Positions 23,641 to 34,763 are shown, numbered from the stretch's first letter. The stretch is 64,000 nt of DNA from Rehmannia glutinosa (GCA_016081115.2 CM071936.1:83877943-83941942), one strand, 5' to 3'. Notes: generated by a model not told the origin, from the sequence alone. Translations and numbers: made by a program.

Positions 23641-23939
23641 GTGAGATAAAACATGTGAACATAGTTTCTTGTTGAGTTACGGATCTTGTTTTGACACCTT
23701 CTCTTATATCTCCAATGACTAGTTACGTGGATGGTCTCTCGGCCATCTTACATCGAGGTTGGAGTAAGTTAGGCTGGATTCGATCGCCTTGCAGACTATG
23801 TTGCTTTGATCAGCTCTCTCGACATCACTTAGCCGCAGATTTTCCACTGTTTTTGAGACTCAACTATCTCATCTTCATCCGGGCTTATAATTCCCGGCTT
23901 GACTTCAAGATAGGGACTCTTCGCATGGTTGGTTGAGTC

Positions 23940-24956
23940 GGCTTATCACCGACTCTTCAATGTCTTCTCCATTTACATTTGGCTCATCAAACACCACATG
24001 AATGGATTCCTCTATAACCATAGTCCTCTTGTTGAGTACTCTGTAGGCTTTGCTTTCACCGAGTATCCCAAGAAGATACCTTCATCACTTTAGCATCAAA
24101 AGCCTTCCAATTATCTCTGCCATTGTTATGGATGAAGCATTTACATCCAAATATTCTAAAATATGCAACATTTGGTTTTCTCCTGTCCAAATCTCATAGG
24201 AGTCTTTGTCACCGTTTGTCTGTTTATCATGCATCTATTTTGAGTGTAGCATCTTTGTGTTTATTGCTTCTTGACCCAAAATCTTTTAGGTAACCCCGCT
24301 TGACTAACATGATCCTTCTTTGCTTCTTTGAGAGTTCTATTCCTTCTTTTCGCAACTCCATTCTCTTTGTGGAGTCCTTTGTCAGTAGATAATTCATGAC
24401 CAATACCATTTTCAATACAATCTGAGTTATTATTCCATTGACAAACTCGGTTCCTCAATCGATCTTATTTTGATAATGGTTTGACTTTTCTCATTTTGAA
24501 TCCTCTTCATCACCAGTGTGGTAGTTTTTACGTAGAGTTTCTTTCTTCTTACACATGAATATTGTCCATGTATATCTTGAGTAGTCATCTACTACTACCA
24601 AGGTGTATTTCTTCCCACTTAAGCTAGCTTGGTTCAACTGGACCAAATAGATCCATATGTAGCGGATGCAATATTCTTGTTGAAGATGGACATGTCTTTT
24701 CTTTGAATGATGATTTGATTTGTTTTCCCTTCTGACATGCGTCACATATACTCTCCTTCTTTTATACTGAGTCTGGAAGTCCTTCCACAAGATTGCTTCT
24801 AGCAAACTTGTTAATCGTTTTGAAATTCAGGTGACTCAGCTTCTTGTGCCACAGCCGACTTGACTCAGCTGTGCTCTTTGCTAATAGACAGGTGCTTGGT
24901 GTTGCAGTTGACCAATCCACGACATACATGTTCTTTTGTCTGCATCCTTGCAACAC
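23940..24956 (-). pseudogene. Copia integrase (SIRE)
   Basis: Seen: LWHKKLSHLNFKTINKFAR (HH half of the zinc finger, 24956-24762), then after a stop the Cys half CDACQKGKQ-like, the first catalytic-Asp block HMDLFGPVQ-like (about 24650), KKYTLVVVDDYSRYTWTIF (24620-24550), an EFVN-like block (24445, damaged) and the glutamate region KRRNRTLKEA (about 24340), where the canonical RKNRTL is preceded by NGVAE/K. In the observed sequence the catalytic Glu position reads Lys (NGVAKRRNRT). Order before RT confirms copia. Multiple stops and frame changes. Confidence 0.82.
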
Positions 24957-25295
24957 AACTTCATTTTATTCATTATCCTTGATTTGGCATATACCCATGT
25001 TAAATTCAACATTATAACCCTTGTCACAGAGTTGGCTGATGCTTAGCAAGTTGAAGTTGAGTCCTTCAACATATGCAACATCTATGATTTCTAATCCATT
25101 TTTCTTGATAGATCCAATGCCTCTTATTTCTCCTGGAGCTTCATTTCCTCCAAATATGACTTATGCACCTCTAACTTCCTTGAATTTTGACATATTTTTC
25201 TTGTTTCCTGTCATGTGTCTGGAACAACCACTATCCATGTACCAGGTTTCTTGGCACTCACTGCTCCTTGAACTCCGCAATCAAGGAAATTAAGT
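24957..25295 (-). pseudogene. Copia aspartic protease (SIRE)
   Basis: Seen on the minus strand at about 25255-25205: ETWYMDSGCSRHMTGN, the canonical D-S-G active site of copia proteases followed by CSRHMTG. Downstream come GIGSIKKNGLEIIDVAYVEG and LNFNLLSISQLCDKGYNV. There is a stop between RGA and VIFGGNE. It processes Gag-Pol in the intact family. Confidence 0.85.
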
Positions 25296-27608
25296 TTTAG
25301 GTACCCATACTTGCAGGGTCCCGAGGGGTTAGTATCGTGAGATAATCCAACCAACCTATAGCCATTGATTTGACTCTAAGAGATTTCCATCTATCGATTG
25401 CCATAATCATAATTAACTTTAGCAAATTTCTTGGGGGTTCTAGGTTCATACAACTGCTCTTTTGTCTCTTTTGTCGTATGCGTGTAGGTGTTTTAGCAAT
25501 TGCCCTCTTTGGGTAGTTGTGATGTCTCTCGAGTGTAGTGCCTAGGTGCATATGTGTGTCTTGATGAAAGCTCTTATACCTTTGGAATGGCCTTGGCCGA
25601 GTTCTGGCCTTTGCCATTTGGGCTTATATTCCATAGGTCTTTGCGATAGTTCACATTATTCCAATCACTTGACTTGGGTGCTTTCTACCATTCCCTTCAT
25701 ATGTATTTCTTTTATAGAACTTCTGGGGTTTTTGGTAGCTCTGCTTTTCTTTACTGAGTATTTCTGTTTGGAGTTTCTTTGAGGAACTCGGTGGATTTCT
25801 TCTCACTGTCCTCTCAAGACACTCAACTGGTTTGTTTTCTTTTTCCTTTATAGCCAAGGCCGCCACTTGTGATTGTGCTTTGGAATAGATGTGTGTGCAC
25901 CATTTGGAGTTTTGGATTTTTGAGATACTTCATTGCTTGAAGATCCTTTTTCCAAAATCACTTTTTGAGCTTGACATAGCACAGAGGAATTAAATCCTAA
26001 GTCTGTCTTGTCTCCACATTCTCTTTGACTCATAATAAGATCATCCAGTGATTTAGATGCCTTAGTGAATGAGGCAATCACATTTTTGAGGTCATTTTCC
26101 CTCTTTTCTATAGCAACTATCTCTGCTATTAGCTTTGCATTTTCATTCTTTAGGCTTTCATTCTCATCAGCTATTTGACTTAGAGTGCTCAGCTCCTTAG
26201 TCAGCTGTGAGTTTTGACTCTTGAGTAGGATGTTTTACTCATTTAGTAGTGTGTGTGAGGATTTAATGTGTTCAAAATCTTTCATCATTTTGCCTAATGA
26301 ATCATAAAGATCGATGGGTGATAAAGTGTGTGTGTCACGATCACTATCACTAGAATCCGAGTGTGATGAGTTAGAGTGTACCTCATCTTCTTGGTCAGTT
26401 GGTCTTGCTCCTTGGCCATCAAACAGATCAAGGCTTCTTCTTCGAGTCACTTGAGTAGTCGGCTTCTCTCTCCGAATCAGTTGTGTCTCTTGACTTGGTC
26501 TCGGCCCGATCTCTGCGACCAACATTGCCTTTTTCTTTTCTTGTCTTCTTTCTCTCGAAGACCTTTCTTTCTTCTTCATTCCCGTATTTGTTGACTACAG
26601 GATATCGGCAATCAATGGCATAGTGACCTGGTTGCTGCGTTCAATAGATTTTCAACCTTTTGATCACTCTTTCCATTCTTGGATTGTCACTCTTTGATAT
26701 TCAGACTTTTTGATGCTCTGTTTTCTTGGTTGGCCTATCTTCCCTTGACTTGGAGGAGCCGAGTGTCTTCTGGAGGATTCGCCCTTGCCTCTCTTGTAGT
26801 TCTTATTGAAGAACTTGTTAAACCTTTTAACCATCAGGGCTATTTCCTCTGGGTCAATGACTTCTTTGACCTCAACTCTCTTGCCATCCTTAACAATTAG
26901 ATCAGTTGTTTTGGGTACAGCTGTCTCTTCCTGGTCTTTTCTTCTCAGCTCAAATTCGTAGGCTTTGAGATCTGAGAATAGCTCATGGTTGGATGTCTTC
27001 GATAGGTCCATGGAATGTCTTAGTGCCATGACCTTCATTTCCCATTCAGCTGGGAGACTTTTTAGGATCTTCATACACATTTCCTTTTGTGTATATTCTT
27101 TTCCAAGTGCAGATAGCTCGTTGGTAATTTACGTGAACCGAGCATCCAATTGATCCAAGGTCTCTCCTGCGATCATTTTGAAATTTTCAAATTTACGTAC
27201 AACCACCGATAATTTATTTTCCTTGATTTGCTCACGAGCCTTCACAAATCAATGTTAGCTTGTCCCGATTTTTTAGCCGTTTTGCATGATTTGACTTTAT
27301 TGAACATGGCTTTGTCCAGGTTTTGTAAAGAATGTCCTTGGACACATTGTCGAGGTTATATCTTTTTCATCATTTGTCCATTCGACTCTTGGTTTTTCAA
27401 CCATAGTTGGTGCAGGGAGCAACATCCTCTTCATCTTCACTTGCACTCTTCTTACAACTGTGTTCACTTTTAAAATTTGCAGTGGCCCATCCTCTATCAC
27501 TATCCACATCTCATCATGTAATGCTGATAGATGAGACTGCATACGAATTTTCCAATCATCAAATTCTTCAATTGTGAACATAGGGATGCGTGTCAAATTT
27601 GCTTCCAT
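25296..27608 (-). pseudogene. Copia gag (SIRE), UBN2-type, with degraded zinc knuckle and charged C-terminal extension
   Basis: Start ATG at 27608 with MEANLTRIPMFTIEEFDDWK, followed by MQSHLSALHDEMWIVIEDG, the typical gag start of this group. The frame shifts near 27300. It is open again in 27080-26664 (MCMKILKSLPAEWEMKVMAL, DLKAYEFELRRKDQE). Near 26640-26605 the knuckle reads QQPGHYAIDC, keeping the His and last Cys while the first Cys pair is lost to a stop. A Ser/Asp-rich stretch (26400-26340) and a coiled-coil-like segment (26230-26040) follow. 25866-25300 is a broken linker to protease. Confidence 0.82.
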
Positions 27609-27719
27609 GATAATAACTTTTGATAGTAAAAGGAGTTTTGAAAACTTAAGTGCTAAAACAGACTTTGAAAAATTTGGAGATCTAGTTCAGTAACCAGTGC
27701 GGAAGGCTCAATGAACCAA
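27609..27719 (-). other. Leader remnant between truncated 5' LTR and gag of SIRE
   Basis: Only 111 bp remain. No initiator-Met-type PBS (GCTCTGATACCA on the plus strand) is present, so the deletion that removed about 700 bp of the LTR also removed the PBS. Confidence 0.7.
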
Positions 27720-28591
27720 CCGTGGAATGTAGACCCCTTGATTCTTCAACAATTTCCTCTTCAACTGATTGAAGTTATCTTTTCTTCACAGGTGAGTGTT
27801 GGATTGATTTTCTTCGTAATGTATGCTTGAGGATTAATCTTGAATGATTTGAGAATATTTTAGGTTATAGTTCAAATGTTTGCTTGAAATGTTCGTGGTT
27901 CAGGTAACCTTCTCTCAGAGTTATTCCTCAGCCTTTTATAGTGATCTTTCAAAAATCTGCCAGTTGAAGAGATAGGCTTATTTTTGAAAGTCACTTGTGG
28001 TTGTTGGCTTGTCTTGTTGCAGTCCTTGGAATTGCCACTTCCTCGTATGAATTGTTCTTCAGACTTTTCGTAGTTCTCGACATGGTGCAGTGCTTCCCAT
28101 TGGTTTATTCCTTTTGCACGCTTCTGGGACTGAGCACTTCAAGAAAGGTAGTATGGAGGTATTACTTGTTTAAGTAATTCTCTTGATTTCTGTGCAACGG
28201 ATCTCTTTCAGTTGTCTTGACTTGACTACATTTTCTTCACATCCCTAGGTGACTTCGAGTCAGCTTCCAATCATTTGATGACTCTTCTGTCACTTCAACC
28301 TTGAGACTTGGCTGTCTTGAGTTGACTTTGACTGATACTTTACTCAGCTGCATCTCAGCTGTATCTTTAGTCGAGTTCCCGTATTCTCTTCTTTGCCATA
28401 CTCAGCTGTCTTGCAGCGGAGTCTTCCTTCTAGTCTCCAGTTGTCTTCTTGCATGTTTAGGCATAGCTGACTTAACTCAGCTTGACCAGCCCTATCTATT
28501 ACAATGCAGTTTACAACAAAATTGGGGTGCCAACTTACCATTCTAAGTTTTACATGGCATTCATCAAAATCTATAAAATGATTTCCCAACA
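27720..28591 (-). repeat. 5' LTR of SIRE, truncated (872 bp)
   Basis: Homologous to 15747-16612 and cut off at CCGTGGAATG (27720). The outer end CCCAACA (plus strand) is followed by target duplication AAACG at 28592-28596. Many differences from the 3' LTR are at CAG/CTG triplets. Confidence 0.9.
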
Positions 28592-28740
28592 AAACGAAAT
28601 TTGACGAATGAGTTTGGTTGGGAAGTTTCGCAGTTGGTTTGTTGAGTCAGTCGTCTTCATTTTTGTTTCTTTCATGTTTATCGATTTTTAGAGTCTTGTA
28701 ATTGCTTGAGGACAAGCAAACGCCTAAATTTGGGGGTATT
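28592..28740 (+). other. Resumed 3' end of Athila-A with right SIRE target duplication and purine tract
   Basis: AAACG (28592-28596) is the right target duplication. The stretch GCTTGAGGACAAGCAAACGC (28704-28723) is typical of Athila 3' ends. The purine-rich AAATTTGGGGG (28726-28736) is followed by TATT and the LTR. Confidence 0.75.
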
Positions 28741-30254
28741 TGTTAAGTTGATTTTTATACCAATGTATTGAATATTCTAGACTAGGATATAGCGGTGTTT
28801 TCAAGTATGTTAGTGTTGTTTGAGTCGAGTTCGTGTCATTTGTTGTCGTTTGAGAGTCGGGATTGGACTTGGTAGCCGAAATTGAGCAAAAACGGTGAAA
28901 AATGTGTTTGAAAGGTGAAAAACGCATTTTAGAAGTTGAAAAAATGGAAAAATATCGAGCAAGATGGAGCGCCGTAGCGCCAGAGCCCCCGTGCCGCAGC
29001 GCAGGGGCTGAAAATGGTGGTCAGAGCTGAAGAGTGGTGGCGGCTGCAGCTTGAACTGGGCTATAGCGCCGGACGATAAAGCGGGGCATGGAACAATGGC
29101 GGCGGGCTGCAGCCACACGATGAAGGACGGCAGCAGTGAGCAGCAGTGTGCAGTAGCGATGAGGTGGCGCACAACAACAACATACTTGGTAGTGACTGCG
29201 CGTGACCAGCAGGATGAGGAAAGTTTCAAGCGTAGCCACAGCCAGCGGTATCAAGCGTTGTGGCGCGCGACGACGACCTGAAGCTGGGCTTATTATTTTT
29301 GGCCTTTTTGGACGGATTTTTGAGGGTTTCAAGCTTATAAATAGAAGAAGTGACGTACAAACAAGGGGTCGGACATTATTTTGAACACAACGCAAGGCAA
29401 GAGACACAGAGCTAGGGTTCGGGACGACAATTGGAGGCGCTTCTCGTCTGGACACAGAGATAATTCCTTATCTTTTCTTCTCAATTCTTTCTTTGCTTTT
29501 CTTTGTCGATTTTTGAGATGTATAATTATTTCTTCATGAATTTTTGTACATCCAATATGAGCTAAACCCATTTTTCTAGGGGATTGATGTAACTTACGTT
29601 TGAACCTATGTTTTGATTTCCAGTTTATGAAATTCGCATGTTATTTAATCTATTTGTGCTATTTGATTTGATTGCATCTGGATTATCTGATCAATAATTT
29701 AGATTGTTTGGCGTGTTTGATTTGACGCTCGAGAGAGGTAATTGAACGCCTGGCCATAGAATAGCACAACCTAGGGTTTCATAGAATTGAGAGATTTATG
29801 AATCTTTTGAAGCCTGTGATAGAATATTCATTGAGCGTATTAGGGTTTAATTTATGATTTTTATAGAGATATCGAAATTAGAAATTGGAACCTAGAATCA
29901 CTTGGCACTCGAGAGAGGAAGTGATAAACGGTAGGAATATTGGCTTATAGATTGATAACTTGTGATTAATAAACTGGATTGAAAACATAGGGGATAACTA
30001 GGTGAAATCAACCCTCTAGAATTCATCTTTTAAGTGTTTGATTAATTGTCTGAACCAATTATTTGCTTATTTTTAGTTTTATTTTTAGTTTAAAAACAAT
30101 TCATCGTTTTTCGATTTCTAGATAGAGTTACGCTATTTTAATTATAGTACTTAGTATAAAATTCGATAATAATTCCTGTGGAGACGATAAACCTACTTTC
30201 AAAACCTATACTAAAACTTGACACCGTACGCTTGCGGTAAGAATTTCGCGATCA
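28741..30254 (+). repeat. 3' LTR of Athila-A
   Basis: TGTTAAGTTGATTTTTATAC to TTTCGCGATCA. It pairs with 9421-10943. Target duplication CTATC is at 30255-30259. The GC-rich block (28970-29290) is more diverged from the 5' LTR than the AT-rich remainder, with several small indels. Confidence 0.92.
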
Positions 30255-31228
30255 CTATCGCTCCTTAATAATTCTTTCCGGTTCAAAATAACCGACCACG
30301 TATCCACAACAGCCACACTGACGTACTGCCCACCTTTCAACGTCTCCATATCTTGTCTCGTGATCATAAATTCACCACTCTCAAAGATGACTTTTTCCTG
30401 CTTGTTCAAATGAGTGTTCAAATGAATAGCTTTATCAAAATAAAAGGAAGTAAAAAAAAAACTAAACTTACCTATGACTTGACCCATTTTCAAAAATCCA
30501 ATTCGATACCATCATCTCCATTTTCGTACACTCAGACAACACATCAACCCGTATTGTATTCCCAATTTGCCCCCCTCCATCTCATCATCACTATGAACCT
30601 CCTGCCCCTCATCATCACTATTACTGTCTTCTTGTGCCAAATCAACATTTTCAGTAGCCACACCAACTCCACCAATATCACGTGCACCACTAACCTCCTG
30701 ATAATAAAACAAAAAAAACAAGTAAGATCACTACAACATAAAGCAACATTATTTGCATAAGAAAACAACATTTAGTGTTGTTGTAAGCATAACAAACCAG
30801 GGAATAAAAACAATAACAAAAAACAAAAATGAAAAAACTTACATCCCAGCCAGCCATTGTATCCATCTCTTGGGTGATTCCCAGGCTAAAACTTGGCAAA
30901 TCATTGATGAATTGTTTGTACTCGTCCCTCCGACCAAATGCATGTTCAACTTTGTCGATGCAACTATGGTCTCAGGGTTATTCCAAAAAGCTTCATTGAG
31001 CTGCGTTTCGCTCATAACATCAGCTTGAGGGCCCTCCCCTACCAAAGTATGCTTACTAGTTGAGCATATAAACATTCTAGCTGATTCTTGTATTTTGCAA
31101 ACGTCTGCATCGCCTGTCATCTCTTTTGGAGCATTTTGAAACAATGCAATTATGTCGACCACATCTGTAGCAAGACATGACAACTTCTGCAGCACTTTCA
31201 ATTTATACTCCTCGCCAAAAGTGTTCAC
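30255..31228 (-). pseudogene. Ulp1-like protease gene, upstream exons, interrupted by Athila-A
   Basis: Seen on the minus strand: a start at 31228 (MNTFGEEYKLKVLQKLSCLA), an exon to about 30840 ending near a donor GTAAGT, an acidic exon around 30700-30540 (DSNSDDEGQEVHSDDEMEGG) after acceptor TTATCAG, and an exon around 30420-30255 with FMITRQDMETLKGG and VAVVDTWSVILNRKELL. The last two are the strand-helix segment that opens the Ulp1 catalytic domain (family context: a Trp-Ser/Val motif before the His). The frame ends in Athila-A at the CTATC duplication and resumes across it at 9415. The upstream N-terminal part is not recognised. Confidence 0.68.
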
Positions 31229-32430
31229 AAAACATGTCGATTACATAAGCAGTATTTACAACACATGAAAGCAATATTTACAACACAGGAAAGGAGTATT
31301 TGCAACACAGGCAAGCAAATCTTATCTATAGTCATAAGCAAAAAATGTCAATCCATGCAACAAGTTCTTAATGTATATGCAACATCTCTATGTCTAATAA
31401 GCAATCTACTAAATTTTGAGAGAATGAAAATGCACAATCAACACAAATAACTAGTTGAAAACATCAATAAGCAATCCCCCAGACTTAGAAAAAACATGGA
31501 AATACTAATTATCCCCCTGTTTGAGAGCATAATATAAAACATACATAAGCATAATACAAAACATACATAAGTATAATTATCAACAACAATATGCAGTTTA
31601 AACCCTCATTAAAGCAATCTCCCAAACTTTGTTTTTCAACTGGTAAAATCAGTTAAAAAAAAAACAACAGATCCTAAGCATCTGCACATACATGAACAAA
31701 AACATGATCAATTTAACCCCAATTTCCCAAATTTTTCATCGTGTTGTACAAAAATTAAAATCCAAAACACGATATTTTACACCGACTAAAAAATAGATAA
31801 TTTTACCAACATATGTACTGAACTTACCCAAAACTCAAAACTAAGGTGAATATCATGTCAATGTCCTACAAAAATGCAATAATACACCCTAACAATCCCC
31901 ATACTTGAAAAAAAACATGGCAATATTAATTACCCCCCTGTTTGAGACCATAATATAAAACATACATAAGCATAATACAAAACATACATAAACATAATTA
32001 TCAACAACAATAAACAGTTTATTGCCTCATTAAAGCAATCTCCCCAGACTTAGAAAAAACATGGTAACACTAATTACCCCCCTGTTTGAGAGAATAATAT
32101 AAAACATATATAAGCATAATACAAATCATTCATAAATATAATTATCAACAACAATATGCAGTTTAAACCCTCAATAAATCAATCTCATACACTAAAACTT
32201 TACACCGACTAAAAAATAGATAATTTTACCAACATATGAACTTAACTTATCCAACACTCAAAACTAAGGTCAATATCATATCAATATCCTACAAAAAATG
32301 CAACAATACATGCTAACAAAACCAACAAGAAAGTAGAAAACCCAGGGTTTCTATATTTTTCAAACATCAACAATAAAAAATAACCAATAAATTATCAAAA
32401 AAAATGATGAAATAATAATAATAATAAAAA
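31229..32430. repeat. Dispersed ~150-bp repeat block upstream of Ulp1-like gene
   Basis: Three copies (near 31475-31625, 31890-32040, 32045-32180) share CCCCAGACTTAGAAAAAACA, then CCCCTGTTTGAGA, CATACATAAGCATAATAC and TTATCAACAACAAT. Related words occur at 9040-9200 across Athila-A. No gene is seen. Confidence 0.7.
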
Positions 32431-33084
32431 TTGCTCTACCTACAATGTGGGTGTCGACACGGTGAAGATTGTTGCCGCCTTGAAGAACAACCGTGGTGCC
32501 GCCTCAAAGAACAACCGTCGAGTTTGGGGGTTTTCACAGAGATGGGATTTTTCACAAAAGATTGGGGTTTTTCTCTTCTTGTGTGGTTTTTCACAATGTC
32601 TGTGGAGATGGAGATAAAGATGAGTTTCTCTGAAAGGATGGAGATGGAGATGGATTTTTCAGCGGAGATTCAGACGATTTTTCTCTTCTTTCTTCGGAGG
32701 AGATGGGTATGCAATTTTCGACCAAGGGAGATGGAGTGGAGGAGATGGTTTTTCTCTTGTTTCTTCGGAGTAGATGGTTATGCAATTTTCGACTGAGGGA
32801 GATGGAGTATCATTCACTGTGGAGGGAGATGGAGTTTCATTCACTGTGGAGTTTGTGACTTTTCCATTACCCAAGAAGAAAAGATTTGGAAGATCAACGT
32901 GAGAGAAAACCATTCCCTTAATTGTAGTAATGTGAAAAGCCACTACCAAAAATAACTTCCCTCCTAAAAACGGATATAACTTAGAATTACCAAAAAGTCC
33001 TTCTTTTCAATAAGTTAACTATTAAAAAAATGATAAAAACTGTTTAATCTAGACCATTTAAAAATTAAATCAACGCTCTAGATT
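32431..33084. other. GA-rich stretch then AT-rich stretch at right end of MULE
   Basis: 32580-32860 is rich in GAGATGGAGAT words and contains two copies of TCTTCGGAG..ATGG..TGCAATTTTCGAC; on the minus strand it is CT-rich and would fit a 5' leader/promoter of the Ulp1-like gene. The plus-strand open frame 32431-32796 is judged a by-product of this composition. Confidence 0.4.
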
Positions 33085-33133
33085 TGGTCCCACGTACTCA
33101 CATAATTTATGTGGACTCACCAGATCCAAATCC
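33085..33133 (-). repeat. Right terminal motif of MULE
   Basis: Minus strand GGATTTGGATCTGGTGAGTC followed by CACAT resembles the ends of the adjacent short elements (GGATCCAGTGAGACC and similar). It borders on TA repeats at 33134-33144. Confidence 0.5.
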
Positions 33134-33144
33134 TATATATATAT

Positions 33145-33687
33145 GAGAGGATCCAGTGAGACCAGGGCCTTAGGTGAGACAGTAGGGTAAATTATACCCA
33201 ATTAAGCAACTATGCACTGTGTACAACTAAATGTGCAGTACATTATATCAAGTTTCTGCAATAAGTGTTATAAACAATGCAATGAAAAATAAATAACTAT
33301 GCATTCTTAAGATCTATATAAGCATGAAAAGAAAACTAATTATGCTTACTCCCCACTATGTCATAAAACATTGCAATAAAAATAGCTAATTATGCATTAT
33401 CTAAGGCTATCCAAGCATTAAAAACACTAGATATGTCGGATTATAGAAAAAAATTAAAAATAATTGACCCTAAAATTGTGCTTAAAATAAGGCATTAAAT
33501 AAGAAAGTTATAATATTACCATGTAAAAAACAATGAAATAAAAAATTACTATATTGTCACCAATGAAAGATTACAAACTAGTTGCCAAAAAAAGTAGAAA
33601 GATCTCATCCATCTAATATTTTCAATCAATGGCTAAAATTAGTTCATGTGGTCTTACCTTAGAACCCATGTCTCATTTGATCAATAC
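33145..33687. mobile_element. Short TIR element M1 (0.54 kb), non-autonomous
   Basis: The left end AGAGGATCCAGTGAGACC..CCTTAGGTGAGAC is an imperfect inverted match to the right end (reverse strand ATTGATCAAATGAGACATGG followed by GTTCTAAGGTAAGAC). It is bounded by TA-rich DNA on both sides. The body is AT-rich with repeated AACTATGCA/AATTATGC words and no ORF. Probably a MULE-type derivative; the superfamily is not proven because the TA-rich flanks hide the target duplication. Confidence 0.6.
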
Positions 33688-33700
33688 ATATATATATATA

Positions 33701-34722
33701 GGGATTGGTTCAAATGAGACCAATCCCTTTAAGTTAGTCCATAAGAACACTTATGGACTCTTGATTTAACATTTTTGATGGTGTAGATCATTTTAGTTAA
33801 TTTAGGCATATAAGGGTATAATTGTACTTTTATATTTAATTAGTTATGTTAATTGGACGATTATTAGCTATTTTTAAGGAAACATAATCCTACCTTTTCA
33901 GTTACCCGATTTTTAGGGAGGAAAAATCATCAACTTCAAGCGTTTTTTTTCAAAATTGATACTTCTTTCCGCCATATTTGTGAACAATTGTTTTATTGTA
34001 TACTTAGTTCAATGGACTTGTATACTTAGTCATGTTTTATTGTATATTTAGTTCAGTGGATTTGTATACTTGGTTCAGTGGAATCGTATTCTTAGTTATA
34101 TAAGTAGTTTAGTAAGTAGTTTAGTGAATTTATATACTTAGTTCTGTGGATTTGTATACTTAGTTCAATGGAATTGTATACTTAGTTATATAAGTAATTC
34201 AGCGTAATTGTATATACTTAATTAAATGTTTATGTATACTTAGTATTATTTTAATGTATGTTAGTTCAATGTAATTGTATACTTAGTTAAATGTTTTTGT
34301 ATACTTAGTAAAGTTTTAATTTACAGGTAGTTTAGTGTAATTGTATACTTAGTTAATTGTTTATGTATACTTAGTAATGTTTTAATGTATAGTTAGTTTA
34401 GTGTAATTGTATATTTTTCATTAATTGTTGCACGATTTTGTTGCCATATTTGAATAATTTGCAGGTTCGAATGGGAAGGGAGAGAAATGAAAGGTGAATC
34501 GCTTGATTATGGGGACATGATCAATACAAAATCACGTCCCTAATTTTTAGGAAGCGGTTACTATATTTAATTTCCTGGATTCCTATTTTATCCCTTCTGT
34601 TATATACTTACTTATGAAATGCTGTATATATTGTAATATATCTTAGCCATTGATTTACTATTTGGATGGTGTAGATTTAGTCCTATGGACTAACCTAGGA
34701 GGGTGGTCTCACAGGATCTTCT

Positions 34723-34724
<2 letters not shown>
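33701..34724. mobile_element. Short TIR element M2 (1.02 kb), non-autonomous
   Basis: The left end GGGATTGGTTCAAATGAGAC with GTTAGTCCATA inverted-matches the right end (reverse strand GGAGAAGATCCTGTGAGACC and GTTAGTCCATA). It is flanked by TA repeats. The interior holds a minisatellite (33990-34420). No ORF. Confidence 0.7.
33990..34420 (+). repeat. Degenerate minisatellite inside M2
   Basis: The recurring word TTGTATACTTAGTTCA..GGA appears about a dozen times with 20-35 bp spacing. Confidence 0.75.

Positions 34725-34760
<36 letters not shown>
34725..34760. repeat. (TA)n microsatellite, about 18 units
   Basis: Uninterrupted TA run between M2 and M3. Confidence 0.95.

Positions 34761-34763
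<3 letters not shown>

Larger units (their letters stand above)
15045..28591 (-). mobile_element. SIRE/Maximus-type Ty1/copia element, minus strand, nested in Athila-A
   Basis: Minus-strand order: truncated 5' LTR (28591-27720), gag (27608-25300), protease-integrase-RT-RNase H (25290-22132), a long region after pol starting with an ORF at 21550, purine tract (16627-16613) and a full 3' LTR (16612-15045). A 5-bp target duplication AAACG flanks it. Copia order (integrase before RT) and the large extra region between pol and the 3' LTR are features of the SIRE/Maximus group. All ORFs are interrupted; part of the interruptions may be sequence errors (see findings). Confidence 0.92.
9421..30254 (+). 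mobile_element. Athila-A: Ty3/gypsy Athila-lineage element, internally rearranged, hosting SIRE
   Basis: It is bounded by LTRs at 9421-10943 and 28741-30254, flanked by a 5-bp target duplication CTACC (9416-9420) / CTATC (30255-30259) with one C-to-T change. The PBS matches the Asp-tRNA type used by Athila (10950-10967), gag is of Athila type, and a purine tract AAATTTGGGGG lies just before the 3' LTR. Only gag and an inverted protease block remain of the coding region; reverse transcriptase, RNase H and integrase are absent. A SIRE copia element is inserted in its 3' part (15045-28591). Without SIRE it would be about 7.3 kb. Confidence 0.9.
6870..33133. mobile_element. Mutator-like element (MULE) remnant with transposase tail and Ulp1-like gene, interrupted by Tekay-A and Athila-A
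   Basis: Seen: a FAR1/MULE-type transposase C-terminus on + (6870-7406), a Ulp1-like cysteine protease gene on - (exons 8159-8848 and 30255-31228) and, at about 33085-33133, a terminal motif (reverse strand GGATTTGGATCTGGTGAGTC) that resembles the ends of the neighbouring short TIR elements. MULEs carrying a Ulp1-like gene are known in plants (Kaonashi-type). The left end and the N-terminal part of the transposase lie beyond Tekay-A, outside the window. That both genes belong to one element is inferred from their tail-to-tail arrangement. Confidence 0.65.

Noticed and set aside
32431..32796. Plus-strand open frame of 121 codons at the right end of the MULE
   Set aside because: Composed of GAGATG-type repeats; no homology recognised; opposite to the Ulp1-like gene and probably its CT-rich leader read backwards.
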